DNA from: Ruminococcaceae bacterium UBA1405
Lineage (GTDB): Bacteria > Bacillota > Clostridia > Oscillospirales > Ruminococcaceae
DNA: 59,230 nt
Assembly: GCA_002305685.1 (NCBI GenBank)
Contig: DBQB01000014.1
Location: 1 to 59,230, forward strand
Direction: 5' to 3'
In this document: positions 17,389-25,584 of the stretch, piece by piece
Layout of the letters: each line of letters starts with the position of its first letter
Numbering within the stretch: position 1 is the first letter of the stretch
The notes under the pieces: generated by a model
Databases searched by the model: none
Told to the model about the DNA's origin: nothing
What the model saw: the letters and a program-made list of their open reading frames with translations, nothing else
Position numbers and translations under genes: made by a program

Positions 17389-18534
17389 ATGCTGTTTTAT
17401 GCCGGATATTTTGACGACGTCCCGATACAGTTTGACAAAGCAGAGCTGTATACCTTCTCCAATCCCCGCAATGCGGTATATTTCCAGGATGGCACTACGG
17501 GCAAGCCACACAACGACGCGCCGCTGGGAAAATGGCTCAAGCTCTACGACAGCGACGGCGCTTGGGGAATGGTCCCCTGCGGCGGCAATATGGAAAAGCT
17601 GATTCTTCCTCAGGTGCTGACCGGGGAGCGGAAAACCTATCGGGAATGGTATCACCGGCTGTACTGGTCGGTGCGCAACCTCAACTTCAACTCCCGGGAA
17701 GCCTCCGAGGTGGGCCATTTTGATATGGCGGTGTATGACCTGATGTCCCGCAAGGCTGGGATGCCGCTGCACCGGTATCTGGGAGCCCAGCGGGATCAGG
17801 TGACGGTATATGCCAGCGGCGTCAGCTGTTTTTCCACCGACCAACAGATTGTGGATGAGGTATCCCGGTATCGCGACGAAGGGTTTTCCTATCTGAAGAT
17901 GAAGGTGGGAACCGATTTCGGGCGGAATATGCAGCGGGATGTACAGCGGGTGAAGCTGGTGCGCCAGACGGTGGGGGATCAGATGAAGATTGCCATCGAC
18001 GCCAACCAGGCATGGAGCTGGCAGGAAGCGCTGAAGTTCGCGGAGATGGTACAGCCCTACGGAATCGATTGGTTTGAGGAACCGGTGAATACCTATGATT
18101 ATGAAGGCTTTCGGCAGCTGGCAGCCCGGGCGCCTATGGCTATCTCCACCGGGGAATGTTTCAGCTCCGGATTGTCCTTTGACCCGCTGGTGGAAGCGGG
18201 CGTAAAGCATTTTCAGCCCATTCCCTCCAAGGTGATGTCCATCGGAGACTGGATGCACGTGCGGGATCTGGCCAGGGAAAACGGTCTTCGTATCTCCAGC
18301 GGCGGTTATTCTCAGATCAGCGCCGCCTGTATTGCCACCGCCCATGAGGATAGTATGGTGGAATGGCTGCTGGCGCGCAGGCGCATCCTAAACCCATATT
18401 TTTCGGTGGCTCCCACCATCGAAAAGGGCGTATTCCATCTTCCCTCCACCCCCGGTGTGCCGCTGCGGTTGGATTTGGAAAAGCTGATGGCGGACCGCCT
18501 GATTCAAAAGGTGGAATATTTCTACGCCAAATAA
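17389..18534 (+). CDS. Mandelate racemase/muconate lactonizing enzyme family protein
   Basis: A 381-residue enolase-superfamily protein with an N-terminal capping domain (about 1-130) and a TIM barrel. Visible in order: KMK on the second strand (LKMKVG), the three metal ligands Asp (IAIDANQAW), Glu (FEEPV) and Glu (STGECF). The usual sixth-strand Asp (QPD) reads QPIPSK, and the seventh-strand SH/PH of the mandelate racemase subgroup reads SSGG. The His-Asp acid/base pair is therefore absent, and chemistry may rely on the KxK side alone. Context suggests a sugar-acid dehydratase, epimerase or racemase. The ATG at 17389 follows AAAGGAGG. Confidence 0.85.
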   Translation: MLFYAGYFDDVPIQFDKAELYTFSNPRNAVYFQDGTTGKPHNDAPLGKWLKLYDSDGAWGMVPCGGNMEKLILPQVLTGERKTYREWYHRLYWSVRNLNFNSREASEVGHFDMAVYDLMSRKAGMPLHRYLGAQRDQVTVYASGVSCFSTDQQIVDEVSRYRDEGFSYLKMKVGTDFGRNMQRDVQRVKLVRQTVGDQMKIAIDANQAWSWQEALKFAEMVQPYGIDWFEEPVNTYDYEGFRQLAARAPMAISTGECFSSGLSFDPLVEAGVKHFQPIPSKVMSIGDWMHVRDLARENGLRISSGGYSQISAACIATAHEDSMVEWLLARRRILNPYFSVAPTIEKGVFHLPSTPGVPLRLDLEKLMADRLIQKVEYFYAK

Positions 18535-18546
18535 CACCAAAACAGG

Positions 18547-18600
18547 AAAAGATACGGGCGAAGCCGAACAGAAGCCGGCTTCGCCCGTATCTTTTGGTTT
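18547..18600. terminator. Bidirectional terminator
   Basis: A 20-bp perfect stem, arms at 18547-18566 and 18576-18595, beginning AAAAGATACGGGCG and ending CGCCCGTATCTTTT. It serves the plus-strand enolase gene and the convergent minus-strand SEDS gene. Confidence 0.92.
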
Positions 18601-19936
18601 AGCGCCACCGTATCTGAAAATCCACTCCGTTTTGCGTTTTGCGGATGACAAGACGGGTTTTGGCGGTATGGGGCGCAGCGTTTTTTTCCCGCAGCCCTTG
18701 GCGCATAAAACAGGAAACCAGCAGCCCCAGCAGCATCATATTGACAGCAGCGGAGAGTTTGCTGCCCAAAAATGGGAAGGGAATGGAGCTTATCAGCACA
18801 ATCCCCAGATTGGCTGTCATGGAGAGGAGCAGCTGCATCCCCCAGGTGAGCAGGATGGATACGCAACAGAGCTTTGTCAAAAATCCCGACTGCTTGCGGC
18901 AGAGAAGGACCGCCTTTGTCAGCAGCACCACCATACACAGAGGCAAGATCAGAGCGGGAATCCAACCAAAATGGCAGACACTCCAGGTGAAGAGCCGGTC
19001 GGCGCCGGAAAAGGGCAGATACCGCTCCAGCTGTTCCACCTCCTCCATCGGCCCAAGGGGTTTTGCCATCGAGAGAAATTTTCGGAGATGAAGATACAGA
19101 TATCCCAGGCTGTTGGGGTAACGTTGGGGATGGAGGATGGCGTCAAACCGTTCGTCCTCCCGAAACCGGAGAAACAGCAGCAGGATTGGCAGCAGTACCA
19201 CAGTGCAAAGACCGGCTGCCTGCTGTAATTGGGTCCGGATGCTTCGGAGAGGAAATCCGCCGCGAAAGATGGCGTACAGCATCAGCAGCAAAATTTCCAG
19301 AAGCAGCAGCAGGGAAAGGGTGGAGTACAGCACAATGAGGGGAATCACGGTTAACCCAAAGCAGAGCCATAGACCGGCGATTTGTCTGTCGCGAAGGTGG
19401 TGAATCAGACTAACACAGCTCAAAGGCGCCATTAGCAGCAGGAAATAGGGGGTGAGCCGCAAAGAAAGATTCCAGGGAAGGGGAAAAAAGCGAAGAACCA
19501 CTGCCCCGGCAAGATACACACCATAAACCCACTGGGTTTTTAACAGCACCGTAACATCCAGTTTCACCGCGCCGAGAAAGGCAGCGCAGCAGAGAAAAAG
19601 AACGCCCAGTATATTTCCCGGGGAAAAAGATTGTTCCAGCGAGAAGCGAAGATAGAATCCGGCTGCCGTCAGCAGCAGCGCGGTTACCATTGTCCCCCAT
19701 GGAACGCGGGGACGGTATACCCGGTCCAGCTGTGTTCCCACCATTACCGGGTCTCCCATCTCCCGGATGGCCTGTTCCATGGCAGCGTCCGGGTCCATTC
19801 CCTCTTGTATATAAGCCTGCTGCTGGTCTTGCAGATGGCTTTTCAGCTCCCAAAGGACGGTGGGATGCGCTTTCTTCCAGCGGATCTGCTGGGAGATACA
19901 GCGGAGATACTCGTTCATTGGATCACCATGTGGCAT
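18599..19936 (-). CDS. SEDS (FtsW/RodA-like) protein with N-terminal permease-prefix domain
   Basis: About 445 residues. Residues 1-70 form a soluble helical domain like the permease-prefix/HAAS domains (WELKSHLQDQQQAYIQEGMD, then AIREMGDP). About ten transmembrane helices follow. Late motifs match SEDS glycan polymerases: a loop with RF...ILHP...SLGY; LPFSGADRLFTWSV, aligned by eye with the FtsW/RodA LPxxxTDFIFA loop that holds the catalytic Asp (here Asp313); and SSIPFPFLGSKLSA in place of GIPLPFxSYGGSS. A role in wall-glycan or related polymer synthesis is plausible, though the GGSS motif is degenerate. The ATG at 19936 follows GGGGAGGGG and overlaps the padR end by 14 bp, so the two are one operon. 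Confidence 0.75.
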   Translation of the reverse strand: MPHGDPMNEYLRCISQQIRWKKAHPTVLWELKSHLQDQQQAYIQEGMDPDAAMEQAIREMGDPVMVGTQLDRVYRPRVPWGTMVTALLLTAAGFYLRFSLEQSFSPGNILGVLFLCCAAFLGAVKLDVTVLLKTQWVYGVYLAGAVVLRFFPLPWNLSLRLTPYFLLLMAPLSCVSLIHHLRDRQIAGLWLCFGLTVIPLIVLYSTLSLLLLLEILLLMLYAIFRGGFPLRSIRTQLQQAAGLCTVVLLPILLLFLRFREDERFDAILHPQRYPNSLGYLYLHLRKFLSMAKPLGPMEEVEQLERYLPFSGADRLFTWSVCHFGWIPALILPLCMVVLLTKAVLLCRKQSGFLTKLCCVSILLTWGMQLLLSMTANLGIVLISSIPFPFLGSKLSAAVNMMLLGLLVSCFMRQGLREKNAAPHTAKTRLVIRKTQNGVDFQIRWR

Positions 19937-20267
19937 AACGTCCCCTCCCCAACACCAGATTGACCGCACCGGAGAAGGTTTCCCACTCCTGGCGCTTTTG
20001 TTGCAGCTGCTTTGTCCCCTTGGGGGTGATGGAATAGTATTTTCTCACTCGGGAGAGGCCTGCGCTCTTTTCATAGGATGTGACCAGCCCGGATTTTTCC
20101 ATCTGGTGCAGCAAGGGATACAAGGTTCCCGCTTTGAGAGAAAAGACGTTGTTGGAGCGGGCGGTCAGGGTTTCGATCATCTGATACCCATACATATCCT
20201 CCTCCTCCAACAATTGTAGCAGCAGCATAGCGGTGCTACCGGTCTGCAAACTTTTGTCAATAGCCAA
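19923..20267 (-). CDS. PadR-family transcriptional regulator
   Basis: A 114-residue winged-helix repressor. The N-terminus KSLQTGSTAMLLLQLLEEEDMYGYQMIETL and the wing LKAGTLYPLLHQMEKSGLV, SRVRKYYSITPKG are PadR signatures. The start is TTG at 20267, 7 bases from AGGAGG (20275-20280); another TTG at 20273 lies too close to that site. PadR proteins of this kind usually repress their own operon, often with a membrane protein carrying a HAAS-type domain, as here. Two matching palindromes cover the promoter (20283-20297, 20311-20331). Confidence 0.93.
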   Translation of the reverse strand: MAIDKSLQTGSTAMLLLQLLEEEDMYGYQMIETLTARSNNVFSLKAGTLYPLLHQMEKSGLVTSYEKSAGLSRVRKYYSITPKGTKQLQQKRQEWETFSGAVNLVLGRGRYATW

Positions 20268-20282
20268 TGCCAACCCTCCTTA

Positions 20283-20297
20283 TATAGATTATCTATC
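20283..20297. promoter_or_regulatory. Candidate PadR operator, leader-proximal copy
   Basis: TATAGATTATCTATC is a 15-bp near-perfect palindrome centred at 20290. It lies just upstream of the padR ribosome binding site, downstream of the predicted start of transcription, and shares its core with the copy centred at 20321. Confidence 0.7.
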
Positions 20298-20307
20298 TAT
20301 TGGCTTT

Positions 20308-20336
20308 ATTATATATAGATAATCTATATATGTCAA
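20308..20336 (-). promoter_or_regulatory. Consensus promoter of the padR-SEDS operon
   Basis: On the minus strand, TTGACA (20336-20331), a 17-bp spacer, then TATAAT (20313-20308). Both boxes are perfect consensus, so the promoter should be strong unless repressed. Confidence 0.9.
20311..20331. promoter_or_regulatory. Candidate PadR operator between -35 and -10
   Basis: TATAGATAATCTATA (20314-20328) extends to a 21-bp palindrome at 20311-20331 centred at 20321. It fills the spacer between the -35 and -10 boxes. The centre is 31 bp from the other palindrome, about three helical turns, so both sites face the same side of the DNA. Confidence 0.78.
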
Positions 20337-20429
20337 GGGAGAAATACTTTTGCAATGGATAAATTTACCACCTGCCGTCGGACGATTCTACCATAGTCTT
20401 TCAGGCTGTGGTATAATCATTGCAGATGT

Positions 20430-20845
20430 ACAGACGAAACAAAGCAGTACCGTCCCTCTGCGCAACCCCGCAGCACCCACCGAACCTACCGCCACAGCAG
20501 CGACACTTCCCACGGCAGCAGGCAACTCTAAGAAGGAACCCCCTGGGGGGTTGGGGGGGGAACGGCACAAAGCAGAGCGTAATAATTTTCACCCAAAACC
20601 GTTACGACAAAGCTAAAGATTTCAAAGCCAGCGGGACAAAGCAGTACCCCAAGGCATCTCACCAGCCCCGCATCCCCCGAAGGGATAAAAAAGAGGGGTA
20701 TTCAGGGCACTCCCTGAATCGTCTTTGCGCCCAGCGCAGGGCGAAGCGAGAGATTTCCCGGTTGTATGAAAAACAACGGCTACACTCTCCATAAAAAAGC
20801 AGTGAAAGCTTTCCCGATTGTATGAAAAAACAACCACTCCCCCAA
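20430..20845 (-). repeat. Dispersed structured repeat, copy A (inverted orientation)
   Basis: Read on the minus strand this matches the copies at 27500 and 51135: GTTGTTTTTCATACAACC, CGCCCTGCGCTGGGCG, TTCAGGGAGTGCCCTGAA, ATCCCTTCGGGGGATGCGGG, CTTTGAAATCTTTAGCTTTG and AACCCCCCAGGGGGTTCC, in that order. Each of several blocks is a short hairpin. The 5' module (TACAATCGGGAAAG / TACAACCGGGAAAT) occurs twice, at about 20808-20825 and 20755-20775. Short frames in it have no ribosome binding site and are not conserved in one frame between copies, so it is treated as non-coding. It fills the gap between the PadR promoter and the queG-like gene. Confidence 0.88.
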
Positions 20846-20885
20846 AAAAAGAAAACCAAAAAAATTATTAGGAGGCTTTAACCCC

Positions 20886-21749
20886 ATGGCATCTACCGCC
20901 ACCATCATCCGCCGGATCCTCCGCTCCCGCGGCATCTCCCAGAGCGGCTTCTGCCCCTATGAAGCAGTACTTCCACTGCTCCCGGTGCGCTCCCAAAACC
21001 GGCTGCCATCGGGCGCCCAAACGGTGATTTTCGCACTGTTCCCCTATTATACCGGGGAGTATCCCCACCGAAACATCTCCCGATATGCCATACCGGACGA
21101 TTATCATCTGTTGGCCGGAAATCTGCTTGGAGACTGTGCCAAGGCTTTGGCGGAACGATTTGCAGGGCATTCGTTTGTCCCGTTTGTGGATAGTTCCCCC
21201 ATCCGGGAGGTGGAGGGCGCTTATCTTGCCGGGCTGGGGTATCAAGGAAAAAATGGAATGTTGATTCACCCGCTGTTCGGCTCCTATGTTTTTATCGGAG
21301 AGCTGGTGACCACACTGGAAATCCCCACCGATGGTAAGCCTATGGGCCCGTGTATCGGCTGCGGTCAATGCCTGCAACGATGTCCCGGCGGCGCGCTGAG
21401 GGAGGATGGGATGGATCCGGCGCGCTGCCGCAGCGCCATCACCCAGAAAAAAGGGGAGCTGTCCGACTGGGAAGCACGGCAGATCGCCGAAGGCGGATTG
21501 GCGTGGGGCTGTGACTGCTGTAACGATGTCTGCCCCATGAACCGGAAGGCGCTTCCCAGCGATATGGGTGTGTTTTATCAGCAGGGAACGCCAGTGATTA
21601 CAAAGGAAAACCTTGCAGCGGTGCGAAAGCGCAAAGCGTTCAATTATCGAAGCCTGGCGGTGATGCAGCGCAATCTGGAGCTGATCACGCAGCAGAATTT
21701 CAGTCCAAATAATGTATCGGACGAGGGGAAGGAAATAGAAATACCATGA
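20886..21749 (+). CDS. QueG-like epoxyqueuosine reductase family protein (short form)
   Basis: A 287-residue double-cluster iron-sulfur protein. The block FVDSSPIREVEGAYLAGLGY followed by QGKNGMLIHP and GSYVFIGEL matches the QueG core, in which the Asp is catalytic. Two [4Fe-4S] sites follow: CIGCGQCLQRCP and CDCCNDVCP. QueG uses cobalamin to reduce epoxyqueuosine in tRNA to queuosine. Classical QueG has about 340-390 residues and a longer C-terminus; this one lacks that tail, so it may be a related reductase. The ATG at 20886 follows TAGGAGG. Its stop overlaps the next start by 4 bp (ATGA). Confidence 0.78.
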   Translation: MASTATIIRRILRSRGISQSGFCPYEAVLPLLPVRSQNRLPSGAQTVIFALFPYYTGEYPHRNISRYAIPDDYHLLAGNLLGDCAKALAERFAGHSFVPFVDSSPIREVEGAYLAGLGYQGKNGMLIHPLFGSYVFIGELVTTLEIPTDGKPMGPCIGCGQCLQRCPGGALREDGMDPARCRSAITQKKGELSDWEARQIAEGGLAWGCDCCNDVCPMNRKALPSDMGVFYQQGTPVITKENLAAVRKRKAFNYRSLAVMQRNLELITQQNFSPNNVSDEGKEIEIP

Positions 21750-23074
21750 AAACACCGATTCAAAAGGCTTTGGAAGCCTATCTGCAAAAAGATATGGCCC
21801 GGTTTCATATGCCGGGACATAAAGGAGCACCTTTGGATTTGTTGGGCCCGGTACTGCCCTATGATGTCACAGAAATTTTGGGCACCGATAGTCTATATGA
21901 CGCCAGCGAATGTATCCGGGAAACGGAGCGGGAATATGAACGGCTTTACGGAAGCCGCCGCACCCTGATTTCCGCGGGAGGTTCCACCCTGTGTATTCAG
22001 ACGATGCTGGCGTTGGCAGCCCCTGCCGGCTCCACCATTTTGGCCGGACGCAATATTCATGTGTCGGCGGTCAACGCCATGGGGCTGTTGGATCTGCGCC
22101 CCCAGTGGATCTTCCCGCAACAGAATCCGGGGGGTGTCGGTTCGGTGATCCTTCCCCGGGATGTGGAACAGGCTCTGGCCCAAAACCCTGAAATCCGGGC
22201 AGTATATCTCACCTCACCGGATTATTTTGGGGTCATGTCGGATCTCAAAACCATCGGGGAGATTTGCAGAAGATTTTCGGTTCCGCTGCTGGTGGACAAT
22301 GCCCATGGAGCGCATTTTGCCTTTTTGGAGGAAAATCTGCATCCCATGGCGCTGGGTGCCACCGCCTGCTGTGATTCCCTGCATAAAACGCTGCCGGTGA
22401 TCACCGGGGGAGCGCTGCTGCATCTGGCGGATGAGAGGATGGCCCAAAACGCCAAGCAGGCAATGTCAATGTTTGGCACCACCAGCCCCAGCTATCTGAT
22501 TATGCTTTCGGTGGACCGAGTGCTGGATTATATCCAGGGAGATTTGCGGGAAGATCTGAAAAAAACGGGAGATATGGTAAAAGAGTTGCGGCAGCTGGCG
22601 GCTTCCAAGGGCTTTTTCATCCCACCCCAGCGCTGCGATCCCACCCGGTTGACACTGGGTATCGCTCAGGCCGGATTTGATCGAGAGCGCTTTGGAAAGC
22701 TGCTGCGGGCTCATGGGATGGAACCGGAATATCTCAGCGATACCGGCTGTGTACTGCTGCTTTCGGTTTTCAACCGGGAGAAGGACATGGACCGGCTGTG
22801 GCGTATGCTGCGGTCTCTGCCGGACCGGGAACCGGCCTTTGTGGATATCCCCAAGGTGGAGCAGCCGGTGTGCAGCGCGCTAACCTTGCGGCAGGCTTTG
22901 TTGGGAGAGCGGGAGGAATTGGAGGTGTCGCAGTTGGAAGGAAGAATCTGCGCCTGCGTCAAAAGCCCGTGCCCTCCGGGAATCCCATTGGCGGTACCAG
23001 GGGAAAAACTTGAAAAAAATATGTTAATTTTAATGAAAAAATATGGAATTGATACACTATATGTGGTAAAATAA
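21746..23074 (+). CDS. Orn/Lys/Arg decarboxylase-family PLP enzyme (YaaO-like)
   Basis: A 442-residue fold-type I PLP enzyme, the short form of the arginine/lysine/ornithine decarboxylase family found in Firmicutes. FHMPGHKG near the N-terminus is the family signature. VDNAHGAHF carries the cofactor-binding Asp and His, and DSLHKTLPVITGGA holds the PLP lysine. The C-terminal domain is short. It probably makes a polyamine from a basic amino acid; the substrate cannot be told from sequence. It precedes the c-di-AMP receptor gene, as yaaO lies near yaaQ in Bacillus. Confidence 0.9.
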   Translation: MKTPIQKALEAYLQKDMARFHMPGHKGAPLDLLGPVLPYDVTEILGTDSLYDASECIRETEREYERLYGSRRTLISAGGSTLCIQTMLALAAPAGSTILAGRNIHVSAVNAMGLLDLRPQWIFPQQNPGGVGSVILPRDVEQALAQNPEIRAVYLTSPDYFGVMSDLKTIGEICRRFSVPLLVDNAHGAHFAFLEENLHPMALGATACCDSLHKTLPVITGGALLHLADERMAQNAKQAMSMFGTTSPSYLIMLSVDRVLDYIQGDLREDLKKTGDMVKELRQLAASKGFFIPPQRCDPTRLTLGIAQAGFDRERFGKLLRAHGMEPEYLSDTGCVLLLSVFNREKDMDRLWRMLRSLPDREPAFVDIPKVEQPVCSALTLRQALLGEREELEVSQLEGRICACVKSPCPPGIPLAVPGEKLEKNMLILMKKYGIDTLYVVK

Positions 23075-23151
23075 ATATACAAACATATAAATTATCTGAC
23101 AACAGAATATATTCTGGGGTCGGATTGACATTAGAACAGGAGGGTATCACT

Positions 23152-23475
23152 ATGAAACTTATACTTGCCATTGTATCCAATGAGGACAGCTCCAAGGTTT
23201 CCTCCAGCCTGACGAAGTCCAGGTTCTCCGTGACCAAGCTGGCGACCACCGGCGGTTTCCTGATGTCGGGCAACACCACGTTCCTGATCGGCGTGGCCGA
23301 TGAGAAAGTGGATGAAGTTATCAAAATCATTGGAGAGCACAGCAAAAAACGTACTCAGTTGGTACCGTCCTCCGCTTCCTATGGCGTGGGAATGTATTCT
23401 TCCTATCCCATCGAGGTTACTGTGGGCGGCGCGACCATTTTTGTGATGGATGTAGAGCGGTTTGAGAAGCTGTAA
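23152..23475 (+). CDS. darA: Cyclic di-AMP receptor, PII-like (DarA/PstA, YaaQ)
   Basis: A 107-residue PII-like protein of the DUF970 family. It begins MKLILAIVSNEDSSKVSSSL and contains TKLATTGGFLMSGNTTFLIG, the loop that contacts c-di-AMP, and a GGATIFVMDVERFEKL ending typical of DarA. It forms trimers that bind cyclic di-AMP in the cytoplasm; the downstream target is not settled. The ATG at 23152 follows CAGGAGGG. Its place between the decarboxylase-like gene and holB is conserved in Firmicutes. Confidence 0.94.
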   Translation: MKLILAIVSNEDSSKVSSSLTKSRFSVTKLATTGGFLMSGNTTFLIGVADEKVDEVIKIIGEHSKKRTQLVPSSASYGVGMYSSYPIEVTVGGATIFVMDVERFEKL

Positions 23476-23512
23476 GAGAGTGTATTGCTGCTGAACAGGA
23501 GCTGATTGATTT

Positions 23513-24517
23513 TTGTTTGAGTCCCTGGTAGCCAATCATACGTTAAAGGAGACGCTGGCTGTGATGATAAACAGCCAGCGTTTATCACATGCACTCCTTT
23601 TACAGGGGGAAGCAGGAACCGGAAAGAGAACGCTGGCCAAACTGATCGCTCAGGCGGTACTCTGTCAGGGGGAGGGACCCAGACCCTGCGGGAAATGCTC
23701 TGCCTGTTATAAGGTGCTCAAAGGAATCCATCCGGACGTCATCACGGTGGGGGAAGAAGCGGTGCGGCCCGCCTCCTTTCACATCGACGCCATACGGCAG
23801 CTGCGTCAACAGGTGTTTGTCGCGCCCAACGAGGGCTGCAAAAAAATATATATCCTACTAAACGCACAGAATATGACCTTGCAGGCGCAGAACGCGCTGC
23901 TGAAAATCTTGGAGGAGCCGCCCCAGCATGCCATGTTTATCCTAATCTGCGAAAACCGATCGGCGCTGCTGGAAACAATCCTTTCCCGCTGTACGGCTTT
24001 TACTTTACAGCCGGTGGAGGAATCGGTTTGTGCGGAGTATCTTCGGAAACGGAAACCAGGACTCGAGGATTCGGCCTATCTTTCCGCTGCCTGGGAATCG
24101 GGGGGAAATATTGGACGGGCCCTGCAAATTCTGGAGTCAGAGGAAGGCGGAAAATCCTGGGACAACGCCAGGGAGCTTTTGGAAACCATCTGCGGAGGCA
24201 ATGAGTTTGCGCTGTTGTCGGCGCTTGGCCGGTATGAGAAGCAGAAGGACCTCTTTGCTCAGCTTCTGCCCTGTCTGCGCCATCTGGTCAAAGAGGTGGT
24301 GGTACAGAAATATGAGAGAAATCTTCCGGCAGGCGATGCCGCCGTTTCCTCCACGGCACTGGGACAGACGGTAAAGACGGTTTCCACCCGTCTTTCTGCG
24401 TTGCAGTCGATGAAGATTCTTGCTATAATAGATACGGCTTTGTTGCAGTTCAAGCAGAATGTCAATTTCAATTTGATATTGGCCTCCTTCTGCGCACAGC
24501 TGCGGCAGATGATGTAA
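23513..24517 (+). CDS. holB: DNA polymerase III delta' subunit
   Basis: A 334-residue clamp-loader AAA+ protein. Walker A GEAGTGKRTLA lies near residues 32-42, a zinc-binding cluster CQGEGPRPCGKCSACYKV follows, and NALLKILEEPP plus the SRC sensor motif are typical of delta' and DnaX. It helps load the sliding clamp on DNA. The TTG at 23513 is preceded by AGGAG (23498-23502); the sequence then starts LFESLVANHTLKETL, as in relatives. It is followed by ricT, as in Bacillus holB-yaaT. Confidence 0.93.
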   Translation: MFESLVANHTLKETLAVMINSQRLSHALLLQGEAGTGKRTLAKLIAQAVLCQGEGPRPCGKCSACYKVLKGIHPDVITVGEEAVRPASFHIDAIRQLRQQVFVAPNEGCKKIYILLNAQNMTLQAQNALLKILEEPPQHAMFILICENRSALLETILSRCTAFTLQPVEESVCAEYLRKRKPGLEDSAYLSAAWESGGNIGRALQILESEEGGKSWDNARELLETICGGNEFALLSALGRYEKQKDLFAQLLPCLRHLVKEVVVQKYERNLPAGDAAVSSTALGQTVKTVSTRLSALQSMKILAIIDTALLQFKQNVNFNLILASFCAQLRQMM

Positions 24518-24606
24518 AAGCGCATACGGCCCCAACGTCTGGTGTCGCCTGATTTTTAAAGGGATTTGGGCGCAGGGTTGGCGGTATCGATAGAAAGAGG
24601 GATATA

Positions 24607-25512
24607 GTGTCAAATATAGAGAACCAGCAAAATCAGGAAAATCTTGCGGAGGTTATCGGCGTCCGCTTCAAAGAGGTTGGTAAAATTTATTATTTCGATC
24701 CGGATCAGATTCCGTTTACACTGGGACAAAAGGTCATTGTGGAGACGGTCCGGGGGGTAGAATGCGGCGAGGTGGCTATGGCCAATCGGCGCATTACAGA
24801 CAGCGAACTGGTCAAACCGTTAAAAAAGGTCATGCGGCCGGCCACAGAGGAAGATCTGAAACAGGTGGAACAAAACCATCAGAAGGAAAAACACGCCTTC
24901 ACCGTTTGCGCCAAAAAGATCGAGGAACACAAGCTGGATATGAAGCTTGTGGATGTGGAATACACCTTTGATAACAATAAAATTTTGTTTTATTTTACCG
25001 CCGACGGAAGGGTGGACTTTCGGGAACTGGTAAAGGATCTGGCGTCGGTGTTCCGTACCCGGATTGAACTAAGACAGATTGGCGTGCGGGACGAGGCGAA
25101 GATGCTGGGTGGAATTGGAATCTGCGGCAGACCTTTCTGCTGTTCCTCCTTTTTGGGAGAGTTCCAGCCGGTATCCATCAAGATGGCGAAGGAACAGAAT
25201 CTTTCCCTCAATCCCACCAAAATTTCGGGAATCTGCGGCAGATTGATGTGCTGCCTGAAATACGAACAGGATGCCTATGAAAGCTTGCTGCGGATGACCC
25301 CCAAGGTGGGCGCTCTGGTCTCCACCCCAGAAGGGCGAGGCACGGTGCAGGAGAGCAATCTTTTGACCGGTGTCCTGAAGGTTGTACTGGACAAAAACCC
25401 GGATGTCCCCAAGAACTTTACCCGGGATCAGGTACGGGCTGTGCGGGAGCATCAAAATCGTCCGGCCAACCATGCATCCGGTGCTGCGGCAAATTCGGAC
25501 AAAGAGTCATAA
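24607..25512 (+). CDS. ricT: PSP1-domain protein RicT/YaaT
   Basis: A 301-residue protein with the PSP1 domain. Two cysteine motifs, ICGRPFCCSS and ICGRLMCCLKY, are the conserved ligands of RicT. In Bacillus, RicT (YaaT) joins RicA and RicF in an Fe-S complex that stimulates RNase Y-dependent mRNA maturation and affects Spo0A phosphorylation. It begins at GTG 24607 with GAAAGAGG upstream. tmk, yaaR and yabA of the Bacillus cluster are missing here. Confidence 0.94.
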   Translation: MSNIENQQNQENLAEVIGVRFKEVGKIYYFDPDQIPFTLGQKVIVETVRGVECGEVAMANRRITDSELVKPLKKVMRPATEEDLKQVEQNHQKEKHAFTVCAKKIEEHKLDMKLVDVEYTFDNNKILFYFTADGRVDFRELVKDLASVFRTRIELRQIGVRDEAKMLGGIGICGRPFCCSSFLGEFQPVSIKMAKEQNLSLNPTKISGICGRLMCCLKYEQDAYESLLRMTPKVGALVSTPEGRGTVQESNLLTGVLKVVLDKNPDVPKNFTRDQVRAVREHQNRPANHASGAAANSDKES

Positions 25513-25584
25513 AACGCTCTGTTGTTTCGTAAGGGAGCCGTTGGGTGCTTGGTAGCAGCAAAGGAGACTGGGGAGTGTACAACC

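Noticed and set aside
20350..20837. Several 60-124-codon frames inside repeat copy A
   Set aside because: They fall in different frames in different copies of the repeat, lack ribosome binding sites and break at indels between copies.
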